From: G963662905 sp963676415
GTDB lineage: Bacteria; Bacteroidota; Bacteroidia; Bacteroidales; WRLA01
DNA: 64,000 bases
Assembly: GCA_963676415.1 (NCBI GenBank)
Contig: OY781097.1
Coordinates: 682,001-746,000, forward strand
Direction: 5' to 3'
Within the stretch, counting starts at the first letter, position 1, and each line of letters starts with the position of its first letter. This document shows, one piece after another, positions 20,401 through 27,211 of this stretch. A model generated the notes under the pieces. It made no database searches. It was not told where the DNA came from and was given only the letters and a program-made list of their open reading frames with translations. The position numbers and the translations under genes are program-made.

Positions 20401-20982
20401 ATGACCTCCGGCCTCGACCCTTCTTACGATGCTGCCAAGTTAAAAGGCAATACGGAAATCGCTCTTTACACTAGACTTGTTGAAGACAATGGCCATGATT
20501 TTGCAATTCAGGCATTACCTTATAGTCGAAGTTACGGGTTCGAAATCCCTGTAGGGCTTGACTTAGCTGAAGAACAGGAAATTACCTTTAGCATCAATCA
20601 GGAAGGCATGGATGATTCCAAAATTATTTTGGAAGACCGTAAAGCCGGTATCTTTACTAACCTTTTGGAGAAAAACTTTACCGTTTTGGCTGCGGGAGAT
20701 GGTACAGGCCGCTTCTTCCTGCATGTGGGCAATATTACCGGTGTGGATGTATTAAAACGGGAAACACTGCACATCTTTGCTTATGTATCTGGAAACCTGA
20801 TCCATATCAATAGCAATGAAAAGCTGGCAGAGCCGAAAATACTCCTGATGGATGTTACGGGAAGGTTGCTGGGCAGCTATGAAAACACGCAAAGCATCCC
20901 CGCCCCAAAAACCGCAGGAGTATATCTGGTAACCATAGAAACTGACAATGAGCGTATAACGGAAAAAATCACAATACAGTAG
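14461..20982 (+). CDS. Giant T9SS surface protein with GLUG repeats and beta-helix (2173 aa)
   Basis: Largest gene of the window. Signal peptide to about residue 19 (VCLNAG). Two blocks of GLUG-type repeats follow (about 20-420 and 425-760), each rung reading like IGGFVG, YVGGLVGY or VGGFAG with Cys-containing NCY(A/S) turns. Between about 770 and 880 is a fibronectin-like segment (GTTYYVRAYATNNEGTGYG). A long beta-helix region (about 885-1620) ends MGAYES. A WTGASSSSWTDPANWSP segment and a beta-rich region follow, ending in a T9SS type A sorting domain (ILLMDVTGRLLGSYENTQ, GVYLVTIETDNE, EKITIQ). GLUG repeats occur in secreted adhesins and peptidases; no catalytic triad was recognised. Its ATG overlaps the final stop of the broken short gene, so the pair was once translationally coupled. 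Confidence 0.88.
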   Translation: MKNVVLTVLFALSFVCLNAGTYSGGNGNVDNPYQINTTDDLIELSNTSADWSKYFVQTANIGFNSNEQLVDWDGDGTASWDAGDQSGFSPIGNNSTRFSGEYDGDNYSVNNLYINRSSYDYIGFFGYANNASISGVALLGVDIDGDEYVGGLVGYLYGTTNLSNCNINGNVSGTYRVGGVIGYDNMSGIGSIESIFFNGNVDSDGDNSGVGGFIGEKSGNSVIERCGALGTVTATGRNCGGFVGWTDDGEINQCYSHSDITNSTTTQGRIGGFAGAVAYFNYSYGVINNCYAIGDVSVPNLTSSYDNYGIGGFVGSYYDNSGNKVNNSYAAGLISVGYTNSYIGGFSGEPHSSGSGGTGNFWNTQTSGYSSSQHSGSGETGINTSQMQTQSTFTNAGWNFTTIWAMTSIYNDGFPYVRELFSGGSGSESDPYHISCLDDLSFLTQNNEFWSSYFIQTVNIDAARTQYWDDTDDNADADKFNDPNDGNSNGDNDGFLPICANNASPYFYGGFDGDGHTISNLYINRPTEWYNGLFGLLFSSAGKIKNIGLVNVDITGISETGGLAGRLRYAKDCYTTGSVTAGSGASEVGGFAGNIEGTVENCYSLANVSAPSGGNKLGGFIGEANGYYYGNNVVIENCFAKGNVSGTASNVGGFSGYNNAYEGTVSISNCYSTGSVDGSSGKGGFTGGNTAFNLTVSNCFYDSESSGMGATSASGTGKTSTEMKSFITYTDQTTLGLTTAWDFIDNPYDDVANDNYWGLNPEENNGYPFLAWQGYSQQSAPLASTQATTDIAQNTATGNGNITFLGIANPTQHGVCWRTSENPTTSDSKTEEGGASATGAFTSPITGLASGTTYYVRAYATNNEGTGYGEQVSFTTDDDPDLQLTASAGTASGAYSTLKEAFDAINDGTHQGVITIDVLGDVTESTTAQLNNNVNLTSLTIIPSGGAARTISGDFDGNLIYLSGADNVTFDGLNTGGNSLTLQNSNTGTSATVFNMYSTAQNNTITNCSLKGSGRHPDKGMVHFSNGPSSFEISNCTLGPSGSNKPYNLIYGYGYSSTNPSGITIDNNELYDHFASTYGTHAVYLREVDNVSITGNHFYQTEAVSFSSASAYREVYIWDGSDFTITGNYFGGNTTSCGGNAMNISGASSIRMLYCHAGGSPNTISNNTIANITSNTTADCDFWGIDYSGATFIMENNLIGNMSSPSISHTTTNVSTNQTFMAIGGAYTGAITISSLSNNNIGGISFTANDPSFYGIYFPTSTGSSANITNLQYNTIGGTNDNSITITDNNNSDGSVSFGIQVYPISISGDCNIQHNTVQNISLSGDDEVGFTGIYTKCNVDQNSIHDISSSAYGDLTGIETFYDITSNTIYDLHSTNSGYSGSYFIKGVTNKNGEQDISYNKIYSLDSENDDCIVRGINLEQALSYKSSVFNNEIILGLKSDGTNFGVDPDFTGIYIDNGGEVYFNTIFIAGSKESGFGRSACIYRRSSSSSQPLTLKNNVLANERTSSNYTFRNCVFLENGTSYLAMDNNNYYTLSGYIGYDGSQYRQTLGQWQTATSQDANSISSDPSFTDESNLDFSLTANSPAVGVGVNIDGITDDINGDTRPMPEGTNPDMGAYESDYGIVGWTGASSSSWTDPANWSPAAAPNSAYFHAYVHNNGNAPVISSGVESPAECYNMDIDADACLTINPGKALTVHGALSLAEGKANGRLNILSDATGTGSLIVEGTSSGSVDGQYYVDTYASDKWHYVASPVSGQLLNESWITANSLDNTNGAYQLFRFDEDNNYWIIWASDGNPEAFTDATFVDARGYCLSRSEAGALNMSGSLRTSNVNYPATHTEGKGNGWNMVGNPFSSAMGVTATASSAEDFLAVNAALLDDNYEALYVWDEQSNYANYRNDYKVISNAEIGGLTRISQNYIMPGQAFMAKVNTSGNLQFNTAMQAHAAVGSFKSKENWPYFELIAENDTRMNATAVGFHYNMTSGLDPSYDAAKLKGNTEIALYTRLVEDNGHDFAIQALPYSRSYGFEIPVGLDLAEEQEITFSINQEGMDDSKIILEDRKAGIFTNLLEKNFTVLAAGDGTGRFFLHVGNITGVDVLKRETLHIFAYVSGNLIHINSNEKLAEPKILLMDVTGRLLGSYENTQSIPAPKTAGVYLVTIETDNERITEKITIQ

Positions 20983-21021
20983 AGACGTACGGAGGTGCGC
21001 CCCTACTGAGATCGCCGTACA

Positions 21022-21054
21022 ATTCATCGGATGACTTTGGGTCGTCCGATGAAT
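21022..21054. repeat. Hairpin repeat, GATGACTTTG family, copy 1
   Basis: Inverted repeat ATTCATCGGATGAC / GTCGTCCGATGAAT (13 of 14 pairs), loop TTTGG. It lies between the 2173-aa gene and the third short gene. A close relative is at 34422-34456. It could act as a terminator but has no T run. Confidence 0.6.
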
Positions 21055-21080
21055 GAGTAGCGGAAAAATAAAAAACACAA

Positions 21081-21323
21081 ATGAAACGAAAAGCGATATT
21101 AAGCAGAACTGTTTTTCTTATTCTTTTCTTATTTGCCATTCAGTTTGTTATGGCTTCCGATCCACCCCCACCACCACCCGGACATGGGGAAACAGGCAAT
21201 GTACCTGGTGGAGGCGCGCCGTTGGGGAGTGGGCTTGCCATTTTGTTGGCAATGGGAGCCGCATATGGCTCTATGGAAGTGTTCAATTTAGCGCAAAAAA
21301 CAAAAACCAATAATCATGAATAA
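21081..21323 (+). CDS. Short exported Gly/Pro-rich protein with hydrophobic C-terminal tail (PID-CTERM-like), paralogue 3
   Basis: An 80-aa protein: signal peptide (about 1-29, ending QFVMAS), DPPPPPPGHGETGNVPGGG, then APLGSGLAILLAMGAAYG and a polar end SMEVFNLAQKTKTNNHE that lacks the KK of paralogues 1 and 2. It is intact where the near-twin at 14240 carries stops. Its last 8 bases overlap the ATG of the following decayed large protein at 21316, which suggests translational coupling within a short/large pair. Function unknown. Confidence 0.7.
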   Translation: MKRKAILSRTVFLILFLFAIQFVMASDPPPPPPGHGETGNVPGGGAPLGSGLAILLAMGAAYGSMEVFNLAQKTKTNNHE

Positions 21324-22432
21324 ATTAGAACATATATTACTCCTGCTTTTTACGATGGCCCTCACGAGCACTACTTATGCTACAGATTATGAAGTAAGTG
21401 GTGCTGGCACTATTGACGCAAATGGGACTTACGTTGAAAATGGCACACATGATGGAAAGCCAAATATGAAAAAGATGGGTGGGTTTTATATTATCACAGC
21501 ATGTGTAGTTATTGGAAAATAGGGACTTTAACTGATGATTGCCCAAAATACAAAAACTCATCCAACAGTGATACTCCTCCATCAACGGGATGGGAAATTA
21601 TATATGGCTCATCACCGGCACCAACTGTATCAGAAGCAAGTGGCTTAATTTATTCAACAGATACATTTATTGAATCATCAGATAATGACGGAACGATTGG
21701 GAATACGATCACTATTGATTATGCTTCTCCAGATGCGGATTATTTTACCGGGAGCAATGGTTTTTTTCCACTAGTAAGTACACGACTGCCAATGTACCTG
21801 ATGGCTTAACAATGGTAATAACAAAAGTAAGCAATACACTGCTGAACGTTCGCCTTACAGGTACAGCAACAAGCAGCCAGGGTTCAAGTGACGTTTCAAA
21901 TCTTGGTATAAGTTTTAATGATGGCGCTTTTAATGATGGAGATGCTTCAGCAGTAAATAACTCAACAAAAAGTGACTTGCAAGTTAATTTTCGTGACCAA
22001 TTAAATATTGCTTCAAGTGGAGGGGATTATACAACAATAGCAGAAGCTATATCGAATGCCAGCACTGGAGATATTCTTAATATTTCATCAGAAACATATA
22101 CCGAAGCAGGTTTAACGATAAACAAAGACCTTATAATTCAAGGCCAGGGAGCCTCATCAACTATTGTACAGGCTCATGCAACCCAAGGCTCGGCAACAGA
22201 CCGGGTTATGGCAGTGAACAGCGGCCTGCGTGTCACAATTCAAAACTTAACAATTAGAAATGGGAAAATATCATCTTCAATGGTTCATGGTGCAGGAATC
22301 TATTCACAAGCAGATGAACTTACTATTGTAAATTCTGTAATATGTAATAATACCATAAATGCATCCTATTCCAAAGGGGGTGGAATATCCACCGCTTTCA
22401 TGATCTCTGTTTTTTGTTTTTATAGGTTTTAA
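21316..22432 (+). pseudogene. Decayed third T9SS-type beta-helix surface protein (frameshifts, truncated)
   Basis: Three successive frames carry one protein. 21316-21522 has a signal peptide (LEHILLLLFTMALTSTTYAT) and YEVSGAGTIDANGTYVENGT. 21501-21809 continues with DDCPKYKNSSNSDTPPSTGW and an IDYASPDADYFTGSNGFF segment. 21812-22432 holds VTKVSNTLLNV and the start of a beta-helix (GGDYTTIAEAISNASTGDIL, DLIIQGQGASSTIVQAHAT) that closely matches the rungs of the 8896 protein. Two frameshifts (near 21480-21520 and 21775-21830) and loss of everything after about 22400, including the sorting domain, mark it as a pseudogene. A terminator follows at once, so the 3' part was probably deleted between the beta-helix and the gene end. 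Confidence 0.8.
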
Positions 22433-22433
22433 G

Positions 22434-22460
22434 ACCCGGCCTTTTGTGCCGGGTTTTTTA
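22434..22460 (+). terminator. Rho-independent terminator
   Basis: ACCCGGC / GCCGGGT stem with 7-base loop and a run of six T. It follows the decayed large protein directly and probably ended the original gene or operon. Confidence 0.85.
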
Positions 22461-22593
22461 TTTAACCACAGAATATCAACACATTATAAAACAACAAAAA
22501 GGATGGTATATAAAAATGGTTTTGAGATCAATATGACCGGAATATGCACTCTAATTGCACCTATTTCTATAAAATTATTGTAACATCCAAAAA

Positions 22594-22632
22594 CAAAAAA
22601 TCCCAACCAATTGAAAATCAACTGATCGGGAT
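22594..22632 (-). terminator. Possible terminator of tRNA-Leu
   Basis: On the minus strand an imperfect stem, closed by ATCCC / GGGAT with an inner GTTG/CAAT pairing, ends in a T run (the A run at 22595-22600). It begins 11 bases beyond the tRNA 3' end. Confidence 0.5.
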
Positions 22633-22642
22633 AAAATTCACG

Positions 22643-22726
22643 TACCCGGAGCCGGGATCGAACCGGCACGAGTGTTACCTCATTGGTTTTTGAGACCAAC
22701 GCGTCTACCAATTCCGCCATCCGGGC
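22643..22726 (-). tRNA. tRNA-Leu (anticodon CAA)
   Basis: 84-base class II tRNA read from the minus strand: acceptor GCCCGGA pairs with TCCGGGT, D arm with AATTGGTAGACGCG, anticodon stem TTGGT / ACCAA around loop CTCAAAA (CAA), a long variable arm (TGAGGTAACACTC), T loop GGTTCGATCCC, discriminator A. CCA is not encoded. The first acceptor pair is G-U. Confidence 0.95.
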
Positions 22727-22756
22727 AATAACATTAAGTGCGTTTTTTGAGGTGTG

Positions 22757-22786
22757 CAAAGATAAGAATTTATTTGAATTAACAAA
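22757..22786 (-). promoter_or_regulatory. Promoter of tRNA-Leu
   Basis: On the minus strand TTTG (22783-22786), 18 bases, then TATCTTTG (22757-22764). This matches the Bacteroidota promoter pattern and sits about 30 bases upstream of the tRNA. Confidence 0.7.
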
Positions 22787-22802
22787 TAAGCCGACGAATA
22801 AT

Positions 22803-22833
22803 TTGAATGAAATAAAATTAAGTGTAATTTTGC
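22803..22833 (+). promoter_or_regulatory. Promoter of prs
   Basis: TTTG at 22803-22806, a 19-base spacer and TAATTTTG at 22826-22833: an exact fit to the Bacteroidota consensus. The predicted start is about 25 bases before the prs ATG. It is back to back with the tRNA-Leu promoter. Confidence 0.8.
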
Positions 22834-22866
22834 AGCCCTGAAAACGATCCAAACTATCTAAGTATC

Positions 22867-23820
22867 ATGGCGAAACCTAAAGTACAGATATTCTCGGGAA
22901 GGGCAACCCGCTATCTGGCAGAAAAAATTGCCGCCTCATACGGCCAGGAGCTGGGCGAAGTGAATACAACAACTTTCAGCGACGGCGAATTTCAACCTTC
23001 TTTTGAGCAGACACTGCGCGGTAATGACGTCTTCATTATCCAGTCCACTTTTGCTCCAGCAGATAACCTCATGGAGCTTTTGCTTATGATTGATGCGGCA
23101 AAAAGAGCTTCTGCCAAACGCATTGTTGCAATTATTCCATATTTTGGATTTGCTCGTCAGGACCGAAAAGACAAACCACGCGTATCCATCGGTTCAAAAC
23201 TGGTTGCAGATCTGTTAACTGCCGCAGGTGTTTCGAGGGTTATTACAATGGATCTCCATTCTGATCAGATTCAGGGCTTTTTTAATGTGCCCGTTGACCA
23301 TCTTTATGCCAGTTCTATTTTTATCCCATACCTGAAACAGCTCAATTTACCCAACTTAGTCATTGCTTCTCCGGATACCGGCGGAACCAAAAGGGCTGCT
23401 GCCTATGCAAAATTCCTCAATTCGGAACTTGTGCTTTGCTACAAACAGCGCAGTAAAGCCAATCAGGTGGACACCATGACCATTATCGGCGATGTTACCG
23501 GAAAAAATGTTGTTCTGATTGACGATATCATCGATACTGCCGGCACAATTACAAAGGCTGCCGATATCATGAAAGAAAACGGTGCCAATTCGGTACGCTG
23601 CATCTGCACGCACCCGGTATTTTCAGGCAAGGCATACGAACGCATCGAAAATTCTGCACTCCTAGAAGCACTTGTAGCTGATACGATGCCATTGAACGAA
23701 GAAATGAAAACGGATAAAATTCATGTGCTATCCACATGCGACATCTTTAGCGATGTGATTAGCCGTGTACACAAATACAAATCGATAAGCTCTCATTTTG
23801 AGTTTAATACACAAGTTTAA
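22867..23820 (+). CDS. prs: Ribose-phosphate pyrophosphokinase
   Basis: Makes PRPP from ribose 5-phosphate and ATP, feeding purine, pyrimidine, His, Trp and NAD synthesis in the cytoplasm. 317 aa, normal for class I enzymes. Visible signatures: FSDGEFQPSFEQTLRG near the N-terminus, FGFARQDRKDKPR (flexible ATP-contacting region), DLHSDQIQGFFNVPVDHL (class I signature) and the PRPP-binding loop VVLIDDIIDTAGTI. A canonical promoter lies just upstream and rplY follows after 18 bases. The prs-rplY-pth order is a familiar housekeeping cluster in bacteria. Confidence 0.97.
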   Translation: MAKPKVQIFSGRATRYLAEKIAASYGQELGEVNTTTFSDGEFQPSFEQTLRGNDVFIIQSTFAPADNLMELLLMIDAAKRASAKRIVAIIPYFGFARQDRKDKPRVSIGSKLVADLLTAAGVSRVITMDLHSDQIQGFFNVPVDHLYASSIFIPYLKQLNLPNLVIASPDTGGTKRAAAYAKFLNSELVLCYKQRSKANQVDTMTIIGDVTGKNVVLIDDIIDTAGTITKAADIMKENGANSVRCICTHPVFSGKAYERIENSALLEALVADTMPLNEEMKTDKIHVLSTCDIFSDVISRVHKYKSISSHFEFNTQV

Positions 23821-23838
23821 TTTTAAAATTATTTAATT

Positions 23839-24438
23839 ATGAAAGTTTTTTCTATGAGCGGTTCTCCTCGCGAGAACGTAGGGAAGAAAGAAGCCAAAAA
23901 AAACCGCCGCGAAGGTTTAGTGCCTTGCGTGCTTTATGGAGGTGAAAAACAAGTACACTTTACTGTTTCTGCAAAGGAACTGGATAAAGTATTGTTTACT
24001 CCTGAAGTGCATTTGTTCGAAATCACTATCGACGGAACGATGCACAAAGCTATTTTGAGCGACATCCAGTATCACCCAATTACTGACAATGCACTGCATG
24101 TTGATTTCATCGAATGTTTTGACGACAAAAAAGTTAAAATCGCACTCCCTGTAAAATATAGCGGAACGTCAAAAGGTGTTGTTAAAGGTGGTAAACTCCG
24201 CCAAAGGATGCGTAAAATTACCGTTCAGGGCCTTATGCAGGACCTTCCTGAATACATTACCCTCGACATCACTGAGCTTGAAATCGGTCAGGCAATCCGT
24301 GTTCGTGATATCCAAATCGACAAATTGAGCATTCTGGACCCTGCAAGTTCTCTTGTTCTTGGAGTTAAATCTGCCCGTGGTGTCGCCGCCGGAGAAGAAG
24401 AAGGAGAAGGAGAAGAAGAAGAATCTTCAGAAGAATAG
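23839..24438 (+). CDS. rplY: 50S ribosomal protein L25/general stress protein Ctc
   Basis: Two-domain L25 (TL5/Ctc type), 199 aa, which binds 5S rRNA. The N-terminal L25 beta-barrel starts MKVFSMSGSPRENVGKKEAK with the basic RNA-contacting start and VPCVLYGG; the C-terminal TL5 domain begins near VKIALPVKYSG. The tail is strongly acidic (GEEEGEGEEEESSEE), common in Bacteroidota versions. Same operon as prs, and followed by a terminator at 24458. Confidence 0.95.
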   Translation: MKVFSMSGSPRENVGKKEAKKNRREGLVPCVLYGGEKQVHFTVSAKELDKVLFTPEVHLFEITIDGTMHKAILSDIQYHPITDNALHVDFIECFDDKKVKIALPVKYSGTSKGVVKGGKLRQRMRKITVQGLMQDLPEYITLDITELEIGQAIRVRDIQIDKLSILDPASSLVLGVKSARGVAAGEEEGEGEEEESSEE

Positions 24439-24457
24439 TCTTCAAGCCTATAATATC

Positions 24458-24500
24458 AGCTGCTTTGCATCTCCTGAACAGGACTGCAAAGCAGCTTTTT
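24458..24500 (+). terminator. Rho-independent terminator after rplY
   Basis: 12-bp perfect stem AGCTGCTTTGCA / TGCAAAGCAGCT with a 15-base loop and a T run. It separates prs-rplY from pth. Confidence 0.85.
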
Positions 24501-24538
24501 CTTTGTTAAAACATTTTTTAAACTGATTGGCTTTTGAG

Positions 24539-25102
24539 ATGAAATACCTGATTGTCGGACTGGGAAATATCGGATACGAGTATAAAAATACGCGCCATAA
24601 TATTGGCTTCAAAGTAGCTGATGCTCTGGCTGAGGAAATCAAAGCAGAGTTTTCAACGGATCGTCTGGCCAGCGTGGCCAAAGGAAAACTTAAAGGGAGG
24701 CAGATCGTCATCATCAAGCCATCAACTTATATGAACCTCAGCGGAAAGGCTTACCGCTACTGGCTCGATAAAGAAAATATCCCCATTGAAAACTCACTTG
24801 TTATTGTTGATGAACTTGACCTCGAACCGGGGGTATTACGCCTTAGGGCAAAAGGCAGCGGAGGCTCGCACAACGGCATGAACCACATTATCGAAATCCT
24901 GGGACATAAAAACTTTCCCCGACTGCGCTTTGGAATCGGCGATGATTTTTCCAAAGGACGACAGGTCGATTATGTTTTGGGCGAATGGACTACCGAAGAA
25001 AAAGAATTGCTCACAAAAAGAATACCCGTAGCCCTCGATATTATCAAAAGTTTTGTGATGGCCGGGATCAGCCGCACCATGAACTCATATAACAACAAAT
25101 AG
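24539..25102 (+). CDS. pth: Peptidyl-tRNA hydrolase
   Basis: Frees tRNA from peptidyl-tRNA dropped by the ribosome. 187 aa from the ATG at 24539; an in-frame TTG four codons earlier adds only LAFE and is rejected because the family begins directly with MKYLIVGLGN. Motifs: GLGNIGYEYKNTRHNIGF with the catalytic His, KPSTYMNLSGKA, and GGSHNGMNHIIEILGHKNFPRLRFGIG. One oddity is Ile where most members have Pro (GLGNPG becomes GLGNIG). Confidence 0.95.
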   Translation: MKYLIVGLGNIGYEYKNTRHNIGFKVADALAEEIKAEFSTDRLASVAKGKLKGRQIVIIKPSTYMNLSGKAYRYWLDKENIPIENSLVIVDELDLEPGVLRLRAKGSGGSHNGMNHIIEILGHKNFPRLRFGIGDDFSKGRQVDYVLGEWTTEEKELLTKRIPVALDIIKSFVMAGISRTMNSYNNK

Positions 25103-25173
25103 TTTCTGACTTCTATAAAAGGGGACTTCGCCCTTCCTCATAAAATCCCTTCTCAATGTGAGGTTAAATACTG

Positions 25174-25181
25174 TATTTTTG
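25174..25181 (+). promoter_or_regulatory. -7 box of the ABC-F gene
   Basis: TATTTTTG matches TAnnTTTG and lies 17 bases before the ATG at 25199. No clear TTTG box is seen at the expected distance. Confidence 0.5.
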
Positions 25182-25198
25182 CGCTTTAAAGCAAGATT

Positions 25199-27142
25199 AT
25201 GGTTTCTGTTCAAAATATATCAATACACTTCTCCGGAACTTACATTTTTAAAAATGTTTCCTTCCTGATCAACGATAAAGACCGCATTGGCCTGGTAGGC
25301 AAAAACGGTGCAGGAAAATCAACGCTCCTGAAAATTATCTGCGGCCTGATGGAAGCAGAAAAAGGGGAAATTGCCAGTCCAAATGGCAGCACTTTCGGAT
25401 ACCTTCCCCAAGACAAAATCAGCAACAGCAACCTCAGTGTTATTGATGAAGCACGCCAGGCGTTTGCCGAAATAAACCGTTTGGCCGAAATCCGCGATAA
25501 AATCGGCACCCAACTTGCCGAACGAACGGATTATGAATCAGAGGAATATCTTGGTCTGATACAAAAACTCAACGAAACAGAAGAAAAATTCAATCTCCTC
25601 GGAGGAAATTCTGCCGAAGGCGATTTGGAAAAAATCCTGATGGGGCTGGGTTTTGAGCGCAAGGACTTCCTGCAGCCGGTACGCACATTCAGCGGGGGCT
25701 GGCAAATGCGCGTGGAACTGGCAAAACTCCTCCTGCAGCGTCCCAACGTATTGCTGCTTGATGAGCCAACGAACCATCTCGATATTGAATCCATCCAATG
25801 GTTAGAAGATTTTCTGGTCAATTATTTTGGTGCCGTGGTGCTCGTTTCGCACGACCGCGCTTTTTTGGATGCGGTAACAAACCGTACTCTGGACATCAGC
25901 CTGGGGCAAATCCACGATTATAAAGCAAGCTATTCAGACTATGTTCAAATGCGTGAAGAACGGCGCGAATCACAAATGAACACATATAACAACCAGCAGA
26001 GACAAATTGCTGATATTGAAAGGTTCATAGAGCGATTCCGATATAAAAACACCAAAGCCAAACAGGTCCAGTCGCGGGTGAAGATGCTCGAGAAAATGGA
26101 TAAAGTGGAGATTGACCAGTTCGACAACGCCCACATCAGTTTCCGCTTCCCTCCTGCCCCGCACAGCGGAAATATCGTGCTGGAAGCCGAAGGATTATCC
26201 AAAAGCTATGGCGACAAGGAAGTACTGCGCGATGTGGAATTCATTATGACCCGTGGCGAAAAAATAGCTTTTGTGGGCAGGAATGGTGAAGGAAAAACAA
26301 CACTGTCGCGCATGGTTTTGGGCGAGCTGGATTATTCCGGAATGCTGAAAACCGGCCATCATGTGAAGATTGGTTATTACGCACAGAATCAGGAAAATAT
26401 GCTGGATATGGAAAAAACCGTTTTCCAGACTATTGATGATGAAGCGGTGGGCGATATGCGCGCACGGGTCAAAGGTTTGCTCGGTTCTTTCCTTTTCTCA
26501 GGCGATGATCTCGACAAAAAAGTAAAAGTACTGTCTGGCGGAGAAAAAGCACGACTGGCCTTAGCACGTTTATTGCTTGTTCCTGTTAATCTCTTGGTTC
26601 TTGATGAGCCTACAAACCACCTCGATATGCGCTCAAAAGATATCCTGAAATCGGCTTTGCTCCAATACGATGGAAGCCTGATTTTGGTTTCCCACGACCG
26701 CGATTTCCTGCAAGGACTGAGCGACCGCGTATTTGAATTTCGCAATAAAAAAATAAAGGAATATAAAGGCGATATCGCTTATTTCCTGGAAAGCAGGCGT
26801 TTGCAACATCTTAAAGACTTAGAAGAAAGAAAGAAAAAAGCAGAAAGCCAGCAAAAAGGAAGTTCAGAAAACAAGCTCAATTACGAAAAACGCAAACAGC
26901 TGGATCGCGATAAACGGAAAATCCAATCGCGCATCGGGAAATGCGAAGAAGAAATAATGGCGCTTGAAGAACAAATTGCGGAATACGATCAAATGATGGC
27001 CGAACCGGAAAAACATCAAGCCAGAATAAACGACGGAAGCCTCTACAAAGAATATGATGCCCTGAAAAAAAAGCTGGAGGAAATCACCGAAAACTGGGAG
27101 GAATGGCACGAAAAGCTGGAGGAAATTGAGGAGATGATGTAA
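25199..27142 (+). CDS. ABC-F family ATPase (Uup/YheS-like, ribosome-associated)
   Basis: Soluble protein with two ABC domains and no membrane segments, 647 aa. ABC-F proteins act on the ribosome as translation factors or, in some cases, antibiotic protection factors. First Walker A VGKNGAGKSTLL with signature FSGGWQMRVELAKLLL and Walker B VLLLDEPTNHLD; interdomain linker of about 80 charged residues (YNNQQRQIADIERFIERF); second Walker A GRNGEGKTTLSRM, signature LSGGEKARLALARLLL and LLVLDEPTNHLD. The C-terminus (about 540-647) is a Lys/Glu coiled coil as in Uup. Subfamily assignment within ABC-F is uncertain; a housekeeping role is more likely than resistance given the core-gene neighbours. 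Confidence 0.93.
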   Translation: MVSVQNISIHFSGTYIFKNVSFLINDKDRIGLVGKNGAGKSTLLKIICGLMEAEKGEIASPNGSTFGYLPQDKISNSNLSVIDEARQAFAEINRLAEIRDKIGTQLAERTDYESEEYLGLIQKLNETEEKFNLLGGNSAEGDLEKILMGLGFERKDFLQPVRTFSGGWQMRVELAKLLLQRPNVLLLDEPTNHLDIESIQWLEDFLVNYFGAVVLVSHDRAFLDAVTNRTLDISLGQIHDYKASYSDYVQMREERRESQMNTYNNQQRQIADIERFIERFRYKNTKAKQVQSRVKMLEKMDKVEIDQFDNAHISFRFPPAPHSGNIVLEAEGLSKSYGDKEVLRDVEFIMTRGEKIAFVGRNGEGKTTLSRMVLGELDYSGMLKTGHHVKIGYYAQNQENMLDMEKTVFQTIDDEAVGDMRARVKGLLGSFLFSGDDLDKKVKVLSGGEKARLALARLLLVPVNLLVLDEPTNHLDMRSKDILKSALLQYDGSLILVSHDRDFLQGLSDRVFEFRNKKIKEYKGDIAYFLESRRLQHLKDLEERKKKAESQQKGSSENKLNYEKRKQLDRDKRKIQSRIGKCEEEIMALEEQIAEYDQMMAEPEKHQARINDGSLYKEYDALKKKLEEITENWEEWHEKLEEIEEMM

Positions 27143-27147
27143 CAAAT

Positions 27148-27191
27148 AAAAAACACCTGACAGATGCTTTAAACTGTCAGGTGTTTTTTTT
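27148..27191. terminator. Bidirectional terminator
   Basis: Stem AAACACCTGACAG / CTGTCAGGTGTTT with flanking A and T runs, between the convergent ABC-F and M16 protease genes. It serves both strands. Confidence 0.9.
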
Positions 27192-27211
27192 ATAAATCGA
27201 TAAACCCCAAT

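Noticed and set aside
25199..27142. Antibiotic-protection ABC-F (Vga/OptrA type)
   Set aside because: Short interdomain linker, a Uup-like C-terminal coiled coil and core-gene neighbours point to a housekeeping member.
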